DNA from: Bacillota bacterium
Lineage (GTDB): Bacteria; Bacillota; Desulfitobacteriia; Desulfitobacteriales; JAJXUE01
NCBI GenBank assembly: GCA_021783135.1
Contig: JAJXUE010000005.1
Location: 1-64,000 of the forward strand
DNA length: 64,000 nucleotides
Direction of reading: 5' to 3'
Under the pieces are notes generated by a model, which saw nothing but the letters and a program-made list of their open reading frames with translations, searched no databases and was not told where the DNA came from. Both the position numbers and the translations under genes were made by a program. Shown here one piece after another: positions 32,610 to 41,920 of the stretch; within the stretch, counting starts at the first letter, position 1, and each line of letters starts with the position of its first letter.

Positions 32610-33785
32610 ATGAATATTGACAAAGCTTTTTACCAAAACCTCATGCAAGACCTGTTTGATGATCCTTGTGAAGTACAGTTCTGGGATGGCGAAGTAGTAC
32701 AATACGGCGACGGGCAGGCTCAGTTTCGTATTGCAATGAACGAACCGATTGCGAAGTCGGAGCTTATCCGTGATCCATCGTTAGCGTTTGGTGAAGGGTA
32801 TATGCACAACAAGATTGACGTGGATGGCAGTGTCCAAAAAGCAATTGAATCTCTTTTCAAGAACCAGGATAGCTTTCTTAATCAGAAAAACGCTTACATC
32901 AAGGTGGTTAGAGTTCTCGCAAATACAATGCGCAAAAGCAAAGCTGATGTGCAATTTCACTATGATATAGGTAATGACTTTTATAAGCTATGGCTCGATG
33001 AGACCATGACCTATTCGTGTGCTTATTTTAAGTCACCTGATGATAGTCTGGTTCAGGCGCAGAAGAATAAAGTCGAGCATATTCTGCGCAAGCTCAACTT
33101 GCAGCCAGGCCAAACTTTGCTCGATATCGGCTGCGGTTGGGGAGAATTGATCATGGCGGCAGCCAAAAATTATCAGGTCAAAGCGCTGGGCATCACGCTT
33201 AGTGTCGAGCAATATGACAAGGTATGTGAGAGAATTGTCAACGAGGGATTACAGGATTTGGTTGAGGTCCAACTTAGTGATTACCGGGAGTTAAAGGGCA
33301 GAACTTTCGACCGGGTGGTAAGTGTCGGTATGATTGAGCATGTTGGCAAGGAGCACCTTAATGGGTATTTTTCTGCGGTGAATTCGCTCTTAAACGATGG
33401 TGGAGTATCTCTGTTGCACTGTATCACAGGCTATGTAGAAGCGGGAACGAATAGTTGGATCAACAAGTATATTTTCCCCGGTGGCTACATTCCGGCGGTG
33501 CAAGAATTGGTGGCGTTGTTGGCTGCCAACAAGTTTTATCTAATTGACTTGGAGAGTTTGCGGGAACACTACACGCGAACTCTAGAACTGTGGGCCCAAA
33601 ATTTCGAGGCGGCAATTCCCCAAATTAAAGAGATGAAGGATGATACCTTTATTCGCATGTGGCGGCTTTATCTTAACTCTTGCGCAGCGTCTTTCCATTG
33701 TGGGAATATTGATTTACATCAGCTCTTATTTACTAAGGGGGTTAACAATAATTGGCCACTTACGCGCACGTACATGTATGCTTAA
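32610..33785 (+). CDS. cfa: Cyclopropane-fatty-acyl-phospholipid synthase
   Basis: 391 residues. The S-adenosylmethionine motif LLDIGCGWGELIM lies in the C-terminal half, preceded by the family hallmark FHYDIGNDFYKLWLDETMTYSCAYF and followed by SVGMIEHVGKEHL. The enzyme methylenates unsaturated acyl chains in phospholipids, a common response to acid or stationary phase. Length is close to E. coli Cfa (382 aa). ACGGAGGTG sits 7 bases before the ATG at 32610, and an upstream GTG frame extension has no ribosome binding site. Together with oleate hydratase, it acts on cis-unsaturated acyl chains. Confidence 0.95.
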   Translation: MNIDKAFYQNLMQDLFDDPCEVQFWDGEVVQYGDGQAQFRIAMNEPIAKSELIRDPSLAFGEGYMHNKIDVDGSVQKAIESLFKNQDSFLNQKNAYIKVVRVLANTMRKSKADVQFHYDIGNDFYKLWLDETMTYSCAYFKSPDDSLVQAQKNKVEHILRKLNLQPGQTLLDIGCGWGELIMAAAKNYQVKALGITLSVEQYDKVCERIVNEGLQDLVEVQLSDYRELKGRTFDRVVSVGMIEHVGKEHLNGYFSAVNSLLNDGGVSLLHCITGYVEAGTNSWINKYIFPGGYIPAVQELVALLAANKFYLIDLESLREHYTRTLELWAQNFEAAIPQIKEMKDDTFIRMWRLYLNSCAASFHCGNIDLHQLLFTKGVNNNWPLTRTYMYA

Positions 33786-33863
33786 ATGGTGTTAATGCCA
33801 TAGCAAGAAAATGACGCTCACTTGCGGTATAATAAACCTAGATGATGCAAGGAGGGTGAACAG

Positions 33864-35132
33864 ATGCGCATACTACATACTTCCGACTGGCATTTAGGCA
33901 AAACCCTAGAGCAGATTAACCGCATTGAGGAGCAGCGGGAGTTTGTCGATTGCCTCTGCGCGATGGTAGAGGAACAAGCTGTAGATCTCGTCTTAATCGC
34001 CGGCGATGTATATGATACCTATAATCCCTCTGCCGCGGCAGAGGAACTTTTTTATGATGCCATCGACAGGCTAAATGCTAAAGGCAAAAGGGCGGTAGTG
34101 GTAATCGCGGGCAACCATGATAATCCGGAGCGGCTATGTGCGGCCAGCCCGTTGGCTTATAAAAACGGTATAATTCTTTTGGGCTATCCAAATAGTGATG
34201 CGGGAGAATATCCAACGAGTGAACGCAATATTCAAGTAGTAGCTTCCGGGCCGGGGTGGTTGGAGCTTGCGCTGCCGGAATGTGCGGAACACGCGGTAAT
34301 AATTACACTGCCCTATCCGTCGGAAGCCCGCTTGGAAGAGGTGCTGTCAACTGAGGCCGAGGAGGGAATCCTCCAAAAGGCGTACTCGGAAAAAATCGGC
34401 AGTATTTTTACTGCTCTAAGTGAGAAGTTCCGCGCAGATACGGTAAACCTGGTGATGGGTCATCTTTTTCTGATGGGGGGTAAAGAATCTGATTCGGAGC
34501 GTACCCTTCAGGTAGGGGGAGCATTGACGGTTGCCCCCAGTGTGCTGCCGGAGCGGGCGGATTATGTTGCGCTAGGTCATCTACACCGACCTCAGACAAT
34601 TAAGAGTGCGCCCTGCCCGACGGTGTACTCCGGTTCACCGCTGGCGTACAGCTTCTCGGAAGCGGATTATAGCAAGGCGGTTTATTTGGTTGATATAACT
34701 CCGGGTCAGAAGGCAGAAGTCAGCCCGCTCTATCTTAGTTGCGGCAAACCGCTGCGGCGCTGGGAGGCGGAAAGCGGCATTGAGCAAGCCTTGCAATGGT
34801 GTGCGGAAGGTCGGGATCAAAATGCTTGGATTGATTTGGAGATTATGACCGATAGAGTGTTGACGGCAGAAGAGCAAAAGAAGCTTCGTTCCCTGCACGC
34901 CGGGATAGTTAACATTCGACCCAGGTTAAAAACTGAGGCCTATGCGGCAATGCCGGCGGAAAGTCGGGAAGGCAGGAAAGCGGACGAATTGTTCAAGGAT
35001 TACTATAAATACAGGATGGGGCTGGATATTTCGGAGGAATTGTTGGAAGCGTTCATCGAGATTTTGAACGACGATGCCGGGTCCGACGACCTGCCGGAAG
35101 GGGGTGACTCAGTTGCGACCCAAGCTTCTTGA
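33864..35132 (+). CDS. sbcD: Nuclease SbcCD subunit D (Mre11-like)
   Basis: 422 residues. Phosphoesterase motifs for the di-Mn site are clear: HTSDWHLGK at the N-terminus, AGDVYD, AGNHDNPER, GHLFLMGG and LGHLHRPQ. Together with SbcC it cuts hairpins and protein-blocked DNA ends. The C-terminal 120 residues form the cap and SbcC-binding part. AAGGAGGGTG precedes the ATG. The sbcC start overlaps the last 20 bases, so the two are translationally coupled. Confidence 0.97.
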   Translation: MRILHTSDWHLGKTLEQINRIEEQREFVDCLCAMVEEQAVDLVLIAGDVYDTYNPSAAAEELFYDAIDRLNAKGKRAVVVIAGNHDNPERLCAASPLAYKNGIILLGYPNSDAGEYPTSERNIQVVASGPGWLELALPECAEHAVIITLPYPSEARLEEVLSTEAEEGILQKAYSEKIGSIFTALSEKFRADTVNLVMGHLFLMGGKESDSERTLQVGGALTVAPSVLPERADYVALGHLHRPQTIKSAPCPTVYSGSPLAYSFSEADYSKAVYLVDITPGQKAEVSPLYLSCGKPLRRWEAESGIEQALQWCAEGRDQNAWIDLEIMTDRVLTAEEQKKLRSLHAGIVNIRPRLKTEAYAAMPAESREGRKADELFKDYYKYRMGLDISEELLEAFIEILNDDAGSDDLPEGGDSVATQAS

Positions 35133-38100
35133 GGTTGAAGGTCTGCAGAGTTTTCGGGACGTGCAAAAAATTGATTTTGATGGGCTGGGCGAGACCGGCT
35201 TGTTCGGAATCTTCGGACCGACCGGCAGTGGCAAATCTACTGTCTTAGACGCAATTACTTTTGCCTTATATGGTAAGGTTAAGCGGGCTGAGCGCGGTAC
35301 CCAGGGTATCATCAACACCAATCTTAATACTGCCAAAGTGGCCTTTACCTTTGAGTTGCAGAAAGAAGGCGGCAGAAAAACATACCGGGTGGAGCGGACT
35401 TATCAACGCAAAAAGGGCACAGATAATGCCTGTGAGCCTAAGGTTGTTCGGTTGATTGAAATCACCGAAGTTGGGGAAATTCCGCTGTGTGATAAGGCGT
35501 CAGATGTGAGTAATAGTATTGAGGAATTACTGGGGCTTAGTCATGATGATTTTACGCGTGCGGTAGTATTGCCGCAAAACAGCTTTCAAGAATTTCTCAT
35601 GCTTGATAACAAGAACAAACGTGAAATGTTAGAGCGGATATTCTACCTTGAAAAGTATGGCAAGGTGCTGAGTGAAAAATTGGCACTCAAGCTGGCAAAG
35701 TTAAAGAATCGGCTTGATATGCTTACCATGCAATTGGGGGAATATAGTGATGCTTCGGCAGAAGCGTTGGCAGAAGCCCATAGCCTGTTGCAAGAGGCTA
35801 TGGCGACCAAAACTACGCTCGAGCAGGAACTAAAGACAATTGAGCTTCAATATAATGAAGCTAAGGATGTATGGCAGCTGACTCAGGAGCTTGCGGGCGT
35901 AAAACAACGCGAAGCACAGCACATAGCGGCGCAAGGTGATATAGACTTAAAACGCACCTCCTTGGCGCAGGCGGTAAAAGCAGACGGATTGCAAGAGCCG
36001 ATTAGGCGTAATAAGGAACTGACGGACCGACTGGCTGTAACGAAAAACAACCTACAGGAGATAATGGACAAATTGCCTGCGATAACTGCGGGCTTGATGG
36101 CAAAGCGTGATGCATATGAAGCTTTAAAACGTAACTCAGTGCGGGAGCAACCACTACTGGTGGAACATAAGACAAGGCTTACCGACGCCCTTGGCATCAA
36201 ATCAGATATGAGTATACTGCAAACAAAAATAGCGGAGCTTAAAGCAGCAGCAAGTGGTTTGGATGCCCAGATTGCGGCAAAAAACGCTGCGATCAACAAT
36301 TCTGCTGCTGAGCTTGTAACACTTGCCCAGAATTCAAGTCAGTTGTGCGCGGCAATGGAATCAGTACGAGTAGAACCAGAGTACAGGCAGAAGATGCTTG
36401 AGGGTGCAGAACTGGAAAACGAAGTCAAGACACTTAAGTTCAATGTTACAGAGCGCCGGCAAAGTGTGGAGTTACTGCATGGGGTGGTCGGAGGGCTGGA
36501 AAATTCACTCAATGGCCTCAGTGCGCAGCTCGAACAGTCACAACAGGCCTTGGCCAAGATGCAGGTAGCACAACAAGAGCACGCCGCCGCAAAGCCTGAA
36601 GACAGTATCTTTGTGCTCCAATACCGAGAAAAGATAAATTCCCTGCAAAATACTTATCATGGCTTAAAGCTAAGTGCCAGTGACCTGGCCCAAATGGAGG
36701 AAAAACTTAAGCGGCTGCAGTCCGCTTGTCAGGAGGCGACCGACAAGAAGTTGGCTTTGGCAGAAGGTGTAGCGCTAGCCCACGCGACGCACGAGAAATA
36801 TCAGTTGAATTTAGACAACGCGTTAATAAGGCTGGAACAGAATGCGGCATATCAGCTGGCTGACAACCTGCGCGAGGGGGAGGCTTGTCCGGTGTGTGGT
36901 TCGGTTCACCATCCCCAACCTGCTACTCGGAGCGAAGGAAGTGAGTCTGAGGTAATTGAGCAGCAGGTGGAAGAGTGCCGCAGGCAGCTGACTAAGGCTG
37001 AACAAGCATATAGGGTGATGGACAAAGAGTATCTAATCGCCACTGAACAGCTGCGAGGCTTAACTGAACAGCTTAACCAAGCTACGCAGGAACTGCAGGC
37101 TAAAAGTGCCGAATATACTGCTGCTAAGCTTACCTTGCCAGAGGGGCTAAAAGGGCTTGAACTTACTCAAATTGAATTAGAGTTGGTTAACATGCAAGAG
37201 CTGGCGGAACAAAAGCTGGCGGACGGCGATCGTTGGCAGCAACAGCAAACTGAATATCAGACTGAGATAGCTAAGCTCATTGAACGTGCGGCGGCAGATA
37301 AGGTAGCCGCCACTGAAATTGCTGGTCAGTTAAAGGTAAACCTGGAAAATCGTCTCCAGGCTGAGCAGGCGCAGCATGAAGCTATTACTATATTTAATGC
37401 CAAACAGTACAAGCACCAAGAATTTTTGCAGCAACACCAAATTGCCAGTGTGGCAGCAGAATTAAACAGGTTGGCAGATAACGACCGCAAATTAAACGTG
37501 CTGCAACAAAGGTTGGCGGAAATCCAGGCATTAATCGGGCAAAAGACGGAGCTTGTGGATAAATTAAAGGAAGAGCTCGCACAGTTAAGTAATAGACGCA
37601 TCGAAGTGCAAACCGAAGGAATTACCGTGACTAGGCAGTTGCGTCAAGGGCAAAGCAAGCTGCAGGAGCTGGCAGGGGACTCGGATATCGAGACGGAAAT
37701 CAAGCTAATTGATGCCAAACTGGCCCAGTATGTGGAACTTGATACGAAGTATCAGGACGCAGTTAAAGTGCTGGAAACGGAACACAATGCCCTAAGCGGC
37801 CAAAGAGCAACTTTGGAGAATCAACGCAAAATTTTTACAGAAAGTTTTCAGGCTGAGGCCGAGCGGCTGAATAAGGCACTTGACGAGCATGGGTTTAAGG
37901 ATATTGCGGCAGTGGAAGAATGCCTGCTGTCTGGGGCAGAACAGCAGGTTTTGCAAACAGCGGTTCGTGAATATGATGAAGCGAGCGGAAATATCCGGGC
38001 CCATTTGGCCATGCTAGGGCAAAAGTTGGCTTCGCGCAGTATCACTGCGGACGAGTGGCAAGCGTTAAGCAGTGAATACCAGGTAAAATTGGCTGCCAAA

Positions 38101-38736
38101 GAGAATAGTGTTGCACACTATGAAGTGGCGAAGAATAACGTTCAGCAGCTTGAAATAAGGCATGTAAGATGGGTAGAGCTAAACAAGAGTTATCGTGAGC
38201 AAAACGACAAATACGGCTTATTTGACCAGATTCAAAAACTTTTGCGCGCTGAAAGAGGCAAGGATAACAGTTTCATTGACTATATTGCGGAGGAAAGGCT
38301 GCGTTATGTTGCGGCCAAAGCCTCAGAAACCCTAGGTATTATGACTAAGTACAAATATGCCTTGGAGCTAGATACGAATGCCGGGTTTATTATCCGGGAT
38401 AATGCCAATGGCGGCGCCTACCGCACGGTCAACTCCCTCTCGGGGGGAGAAACCTTCTTGACTGCATTGTCCCTTGCCTTATCCTTATCGGAACAGATAC
38501 AATTGAAGGGACAAAGTCCGCTCGAATTATTTTTCTTGGATGAGGGCTTTGGTACCTTGGACAATAGTCTCCTCGACGCGGTGATAGACTCGCTCGAACG
38601 CCTTAGTAAAAAGGAACGCGTGATTGGGTTGATCAGCCATGTACCCGAACTGCGCAATCGGATTGCTCGCAGGTTGCTTGTTACACCACCGTCGACAGAT
38701 GGAGCAGGCAGCAGGGTCAAACTGGAGCGAGCCTAG
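35113..38736 (+). CDS. sbcC: Nuclease SbcCD subunit C (Rad50-like ATPase)
   Basis: 1207 residues. The N-terminal Walker A reads FGPTGSGKST. Two long coiled-coil arms (roughly 180-560 and 630-1010) flank the zinc hook CPVC at Cys592-Cys595. The C-terminal ABC signature LSGGETF and Walker B LFFLDEGFGTLD complete the ATPase. The TTG at 35113 sits 8 bases after GGAAGGGGG and gives the usual start MRPKLLEVEG. A GTG at 35104 is also in frame but overlaps that site. Overlap with sbcD is 20 bases. Confidence 0.96.
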   Translation: MRPKLLEVEGLQSFRDVQKIDFDGLGETGLFGIFGPTGSGKSTVLDAITFALYGKVKRAERGTQGIINTNLNTAKVAFTFELQKEGGRKTYRVERTYQRKKGTDNACEPKVVRLIEITEVGEIPLCDKASDVSNSIEELLGLSHDDFTRAVVLPQNSFQEFLMLDNKNKREMLERIFYLEKYGKVLSEKLALKLAKLKNRLDMLTMQLGEYSDASAEALAEAHSLLQEAMATKTTLEQELKTIELQYNEAKDVWQLTQELAGVKQREAQHIAAQGDIDLKRTSLAQAVKADGLQEPIRRNKELTDRLAVTKNNLQEIMDKLPAITAGLMAKRDAYEALKRNSVREQPLLVEHKTRLTDALGIKSDMSILQTKIAELKAAASGLDAQIAAKNAAINNSAAELVTLAQNSSQLCAAMESVRVEPEYRQKMLEGAELENEVKTLKFNVTERRQSVELLHGVVGGLENSLNGLSAQLEQSQQALAKMQVAQQEHAAAKPEDSIFVLQYREKINSLQNTYHGLKLSASDLAQMEEKLKRLQSACQEATDKKLALAEGVALAHATHEKYQLNLDNALIRLEQNAAYQLADNLREGEACPVCGSVHHPQPATRSEGSESEVIEQQVEECRRQLTKAEQAYRVMDKEYLIATEQLRGLTEQLNQATQELQAKSAEYTAAKLTLPEGLKGLELTQIELELVNMQELAEQKLADGDRWQQQQTEYQTEIAKLIERAAADKVAATEIAGQLKVNLENRLQAEQAQHEAITIFNAKQYKHQEFLQQHQIASVAAELNRLADNDRKLNVLQQRLAEIQALIGQKTELVDKLKEELAQLSNRRIEVQTEGITVTRQLRQGQSKLQELAGDSDIETEIKLIDAKLAQYVELDTKYQDAVKVLETEHNALSGQRATLENQRKIFTESFQAEAERLNKALDEHGFKDIAAVEECLLSGAEQQVLQTAVREYDEASGNIRAHLAMLGQKLASRSITADEWQALSSEYQVKLAAKENSVAHYEVAKNNVQQLEIRHVRWVELNKSYREQNDKYGLFDQIQKLLRAERGKDNSFIDYIAEERLRYVAAKASETLGIMTKYKYALELDTNAGFIIRDNANGGAYRTVNSLSGGETFLTALSLALSLSEQIQLKGQSPLELFFLDEGFGTLDNSLLDAVIDSLERLSKKERVIGLISHVPELRNRIARRLLVTPPSTDGAGSRVKLERA

Positions 38737-38764
38737 CAAGAATACATAACAAAGGATGAGGGAA

Positions 38765-39313
38765 ATGAACGTATTGATTATTACAGCCAGCCCTAATGTC
38801 GAAGGTCTGACCGCGGCTTGCAGTAACGCTGCTAAGGCCGGTGCTGAGGCAGCAGGTGCAAACGTAGTTACAACCAATCTTAACAAACTGCATATTGGCA
38901 ACTGTCAAGCATGCGGTAATGGCTGGGGGACTTGCCGTAACGAACATAAATGTCAGGTACAAGATGATTTTCAGGAGTTGCATGCTTCCCTAAGCGGCTT
39001 CGATGCATTTGTGATGATTACGCCTGTATATTGGGGAGACTTGAGCGAGTCGGCCAAAGCATTTACGGATCGAGCGCGGCGCTGTGAGGCCTTAAAGCAA
39101 GATAAGACTGTCTTTGAGGCCAAACCTTTTATGGCGATAGCTGCAGCCGGTGGGAGCGGGAATGGCTTGGTTTCTTGCCTTGCAACTATGGAGCGATTTT
39201 TGACCCATGTCAAAGCGGATAAGTTTGATTTGCTGGGGATTACGCAGAAAAGCCGCGGCTATAAGCTCGACACGCTCTATGCTGCGTCTAAAGCTATGAT
39301 TTCCTATGCATGA
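38765..39313 (+). CDS. Flavodoxin-fold NAD(P)H-dependent oxidoreductase
   Basis: 182 residues. The N-terminal phosphate loop for FMN is VLIITASPNVEGLT. A Cys-containing segment, CQACGNGWGTCRNEHKC, is like that of iron-sulfur flavoproteins and NADPH-dependent FMN reductases. The middle TPVYWGDLSESAKAFTDR is typical of the family. The physiological electron acceptor is unknown. ATG 38765 has AAAGG 9 bases before it. An ATG at 38756 is too close to that site. The next gene overlaps its end by 8 bases. Confidence 0.88.
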   Translation: MNVLIITASPNVEGLTAACSNAAKAGAEAAGANVVTTNLNKLHIGNCQACGNGWGTCRNEHKCQVQDDFQELHASLSGFDAFVMITPVYWGDLSESAKAFTDRARRCEALKQDKTVFEAKPFMAIAAAGGSGNGLVSCLATMERFLTHVKADKFDLLGITQKSRGYKLDTLYAASKAMISYA

Positions 39314-40019
39314 CCAAACTGTTCTGGATGAGTTTTTTCGCGCTCGTATGAACGAAGAAGCTGTGAGCGTAGAAAGAGTATATTTTTACAAGACCGACAA
39401 AAGGGTCAACCCTAAGCAAGAAGATCCGATGTTGTTTTTTCCCGGCACCCTGCCGGTGCTAGTATCTGCCCCGCATAGTGTGCGGCACTGGCGCAATAAG
39501 AAGATCAAGGTTTCAGATCAATTCACAGGCGCGATTGCCTACCTATTACATAAGCTCACGGGTTGTTCAGCTTTGGCCGTGGCTAAGCTGTATGGCGGTG
39601 ATCCAAACCATGATAATCCATGTATTTATAAAACAAGAATTGGCGATATATGTGACCAAACCAAGCTTAAACTGGTATTGGATTTGCATGGCGCAGCGCG
39701 AGAGCATGAGTTTGATGTGGACTTGGGCACAGCCCATGGTCAAAACTTGTTAGGGTGCAACGAGATTCAGCAAGTATTGGAGCGTAATTTGCGCGAGTTT
39801 GGTCTTGGCAAAGTCGAGCGTAACCATTTTGCGGCAGCCGGACCCAACACAGTAGCTAACTTTGCGGCGCAACAGCTGGGCATTCCGGCGGTACAGCTGG
39901 AGATAAACAAGCAATACCGGGTGCCTGCCCAAAATCCGTCGGGCTTTCACCGCCTGCTGGCTGCGTTGGCCGCAAGCATTGAGGATTTAAGCTCGGTACA
40001 ATTGCGCAAAAATAAGTAA
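39306..40019 (+). CDS. N-formylglutamate amidohydrolase family protein
   Basis: 237 residues. The segments LPVLVSAPHS, GDPNHDN, LDLHGAA and AVQLEINKQYR match the N-formylglutamate amidohydrolase (HutG-like) family, zinc enzymes that release formate from formylglutamate in histidine breakdown. No other hut genes are near, so the true substrate may differ. The start codon overlaps the flavodoxin-fold gene by 8 bases, which suggests coupled translation. A terminator follows at 40025-40052. Confidence 0.85.
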   Translation: MHDQTVLDEFFRARMNEEAVSVERVYFYKTDKRVNPKQEDPMLFFPGTLPVLVSAPHSVRHWRNKKIKVSDQFTGAIAYLLHKLTGCSALAVAKLYGGDPNHDNPCIYKTRIGDICDQTKLKLVLDLHGAAREHEFDVDLGTAHGQNLLGCNEIQQVLERNLREFGLGKVERNHFAAAGPNTVANFAAQQLGIPAVQLEINKQYRVPAQNPSGFHRLLAALAASIEDLSSVQLRKNK

Positions 40020-40024
40020 AATTT

Positions 40025-40052
40025 GACTGGGATAGCTGCCCAGTTTTTCTTT
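40025..40052 (+). terminator. Intrinsic terminator
   Basis: ACTGGG at 40026-40031 pairs with CCCAGT at 40039-40044 around a 7-base loop, followed by TTTTCTTTT. It lies just after the amidohydrolase stop codon. Confidence 0.7.
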
Positions 40053-40119
40053 TGCGTCAGATTTAGCCGCTTGAGTGCGTCTATATTAGCGAACGAGTGG
40101 AGAGGAGGTCGCAGTTGCT

Positions 40120-40629
40120 GTGCCGAAAGAAGCTTCATTTGAGCAAGTTTATGAACAGCTTTTTGCTCCCGTGTATCGGTTTGTCAAGTTGAGAATTCCT
40201 GAAAGTGAAGTGGATGATGTCACGTCGGAGATAATTGTCAAGGTATGGCGTTCCTTGCCTGGGTTTGCCGGCAAGAGTTCCTTGACGACCTGGGCGTTAC
40301 GCATCGCTTATCATCAAGTGGCAGATTATTACCGCGCGCTACAGGCTAAGCCTAAACTCCAACTGCAGGCGGAGATAGGCGAGGATACGGCGGAGGGTGA
40401 CCCTAGCGAGCAGGTAGCGACCTCGCTCTCAGTCAGTCACACTCTGGCGCAAATGTCGGAGGCGCAGGTAGCGGTTATTCAGCTGCGCTTAGTCCAAAGT
40501 TTGAGTGCGGCGGAGACCGGGGAAATTCTCGGTATGAGCGGGCGAGCAGTTGATAGTCTGTTGTATCGTGCCAAAAAAAGCTTTCGCAAACTTTATTGCG
40601 TGGAAGCCGCAGGAGGGAATGCCACATGA
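40120..40629 (+). CDS. ECF-type RNA polymerase sigma factor
   Basis: 169 residues, the usual ECF length. Region 2 is FEQVYEQLFAPVYRFVKLRI followed by a DDVTSEIIVKVWRSLPGF segment typical of region 2.2-2.4. Region 4 is the C-terminal helix-turn-helix (SAAETGEILGMSGRAVDSLLYRAKKSF). GTG start, with GAGGAGGT 10 bases before it. Its stop codon overlaps the start of the next gene (ATGA), which encodes a membrane protein likely to act as its anti-sigma factor or sensor. Confidence 0.93.
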   Translation: MPKEASFEQVYEQLFAPVYRFVKLRIPESEVDDVTSEIIVKVWRSLPGFAGKSSLTTWALRIAYHQVADYYRALQAKPKLQLQAEIGEDTAEGDPSEQVATSLSVSHTLAQMSEAQVAVIQLRLVQSLSAAETGEILGMSGRAVDSLLYRAKKSFRKLYCVEAAGGNAT

Positions 40630-41798
40630 CAAAACAAGAACAATTGTTACGTTTGTGGGAACAGGACGGTGACCTGGCAATGATACGCAAATTTTTTGCG
40701 GCTAGCACCCTAAGTGAAAGTAATACCAAGGAACGCATTAAGCAAATTACTTTAGCCAAGCTAGAGCAAGCTCAGTCTAGTGACACTAAAGGCCAAAGTG
40801 GAATGTACACCTCGCCACACTTGACCCATCCAGGGAGAGCTGGGCAGCGACGTTGGGGTTGGAAGTTGGTGTTACCGGCTGCGGCCCTTGTGTTAGTGGT
40901 GTTGCTGGGACAAACCGGGCTGCCTACGGCAAACGGACCGGGACATGTTTATGGGCCGACGGTAAAATCTAGCGTACATGACATGGCGCAAAGCGCACAG
41001 AATATGGTTGGAGGGGTAACCAAAGGTGTAGATTACCAATCTGCTGCAAATTCATCTGGCGCAATAGGGGTGCTGCCGCCGCTAACGAATCCTCCACCGG
41101 CTGATCCAAATCTCGCACATAAGATTACCCGCAATATGAACGCATCCCTGCAAGTAGCAAACGTGCCGAGTGCGGTCGATAAGTTAAACAATCTGGCTAC
41201 GACGCTGGGTGGCTATACGGTTAATTCTCAGCTGGACAATCAAACGGATAACTCCACAGCTATGGCACAGGTAACGCTTAAAATTCCTAGTGGCAAATTC
41301 GCCGGAATGCAGGATAGTCTAGCAGCTATCGGCAAGGTGCTGAGCGAAAATATTAACGCTGAGGATATTACTAATCAGTACTATGATACCAGCACTAGAC
41401 TTAAAGACTGGCAAGCGGAAGAACAACGTTATTTGGAAATTATGCAACAGGCTAAAACCGTAGATGATATCGTCAAAGTAGAAAGTGCTTTAAATAACAT
41501 CAGGCTGCAGATTGAACAGCTTAAGGGGCAGCTTAAACTTTGGGATAATCAGGTTGCCTATTCGACAATACAAGTACAATTGCAGACGACCCCCAATCCT
41601 GTCAAGGTGAATGAGCCTTGGCAGCCAATCGCTTGGCATACCACCTGGCAGGCCGCCCAAGATGCGGTGCTTAAAACAGTCAGTGTGGCCTGGAACAGCC
41701 TGAATTACTTAGTGGTGGGCATTGGTTATCTACTACCACTTGGCCTGGTGGCTGGTCTCGGGTATTGGGGATACCGTAGATGGCGCAAAAGACAGTAA
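40626..41798 (+). CDS. DUF4349-type membrane protein, putative anti-sigma partner
   Basis: 390 residues. The N-terminal ~75 residues are hydrophilic and Glu/Lys-rich. A membrane helix follows at about 82-100 (LVLPAAALVLVVLLG). The exposed part holds a DUF4349 domain (THKITRNMNASL-like start through the VPSAVDKLNNLATTLGGY segment and a DTSTRLKDWQAEEQRYLEIM coiled region), and a last helix with a basic tail (YRRWRKRQ) ends the chain. ATG 40626 follows GGAGGG and overlaps the sigma gene stop. An N-terminal cytoplasmic tail beside an ECF sigma gene fits an anti-sigma role, but no recognised ASD or ZAS (HxxxCxxC) motif is present. Confidence 0.8.
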   Translation: MTKQEQLLRLWEQDGDLAMIRKFFAASTLSESNTKERIKQITLAKLEQAQSSDTKGQSGMYTSPHLTHPGRAGQRRWGWKLVLPAAALVLVVLLGQTGLPTANGPGHVYGPTVKSSVHDMAQSAQNMVGGVTKGVDYQSAANSSGAIGVLPPLTNPPPADPNLAHKITRNMNASLQVANVPSAVDKLNNLATTLGGYTVNSQLDNQTDNSTAMAQVTLKIPSGKFAGMQDSLAAIGKVLSENINAEDITNQYYDTSTRLKDWQAEEQRYLEIMQQAKTVDDIVKVESALNNIRLQIEQLKGQLKLWDNQVAYSTIQVQLQTTPNPVKVNEPWQPIAWHTTWQAAQDAVLKTVSVAWNSLNYLVVGIGYLLPLGLVAGLGYWGYRRWRKRQ

Positions 41799-41863
41799 TT
41801 AGTCCTCTTTATTTCGAGTACAAAAATAATTAGTTTTAAATCAGCCACTGCTTGATGTACAAT

Positions 41864-41894
41864 AATAACCGGGAGATTATCTTCCGGTTATTTA
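41864..41894 (+). terminator. Possible terminator before MFS gene
   Basis: AATAACCGG at 41864-41872 pairs with CCGGTTATT at 41884-41892 around an 11-base loop, followed by TA. The T-run is weak, so it could also be a leader hairpin of the following MFS gene. Confidence 0.5.
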
Positions 41895-41920
41895 GCTATA
41901 TTTAGGGAGTAGGGCACGAA

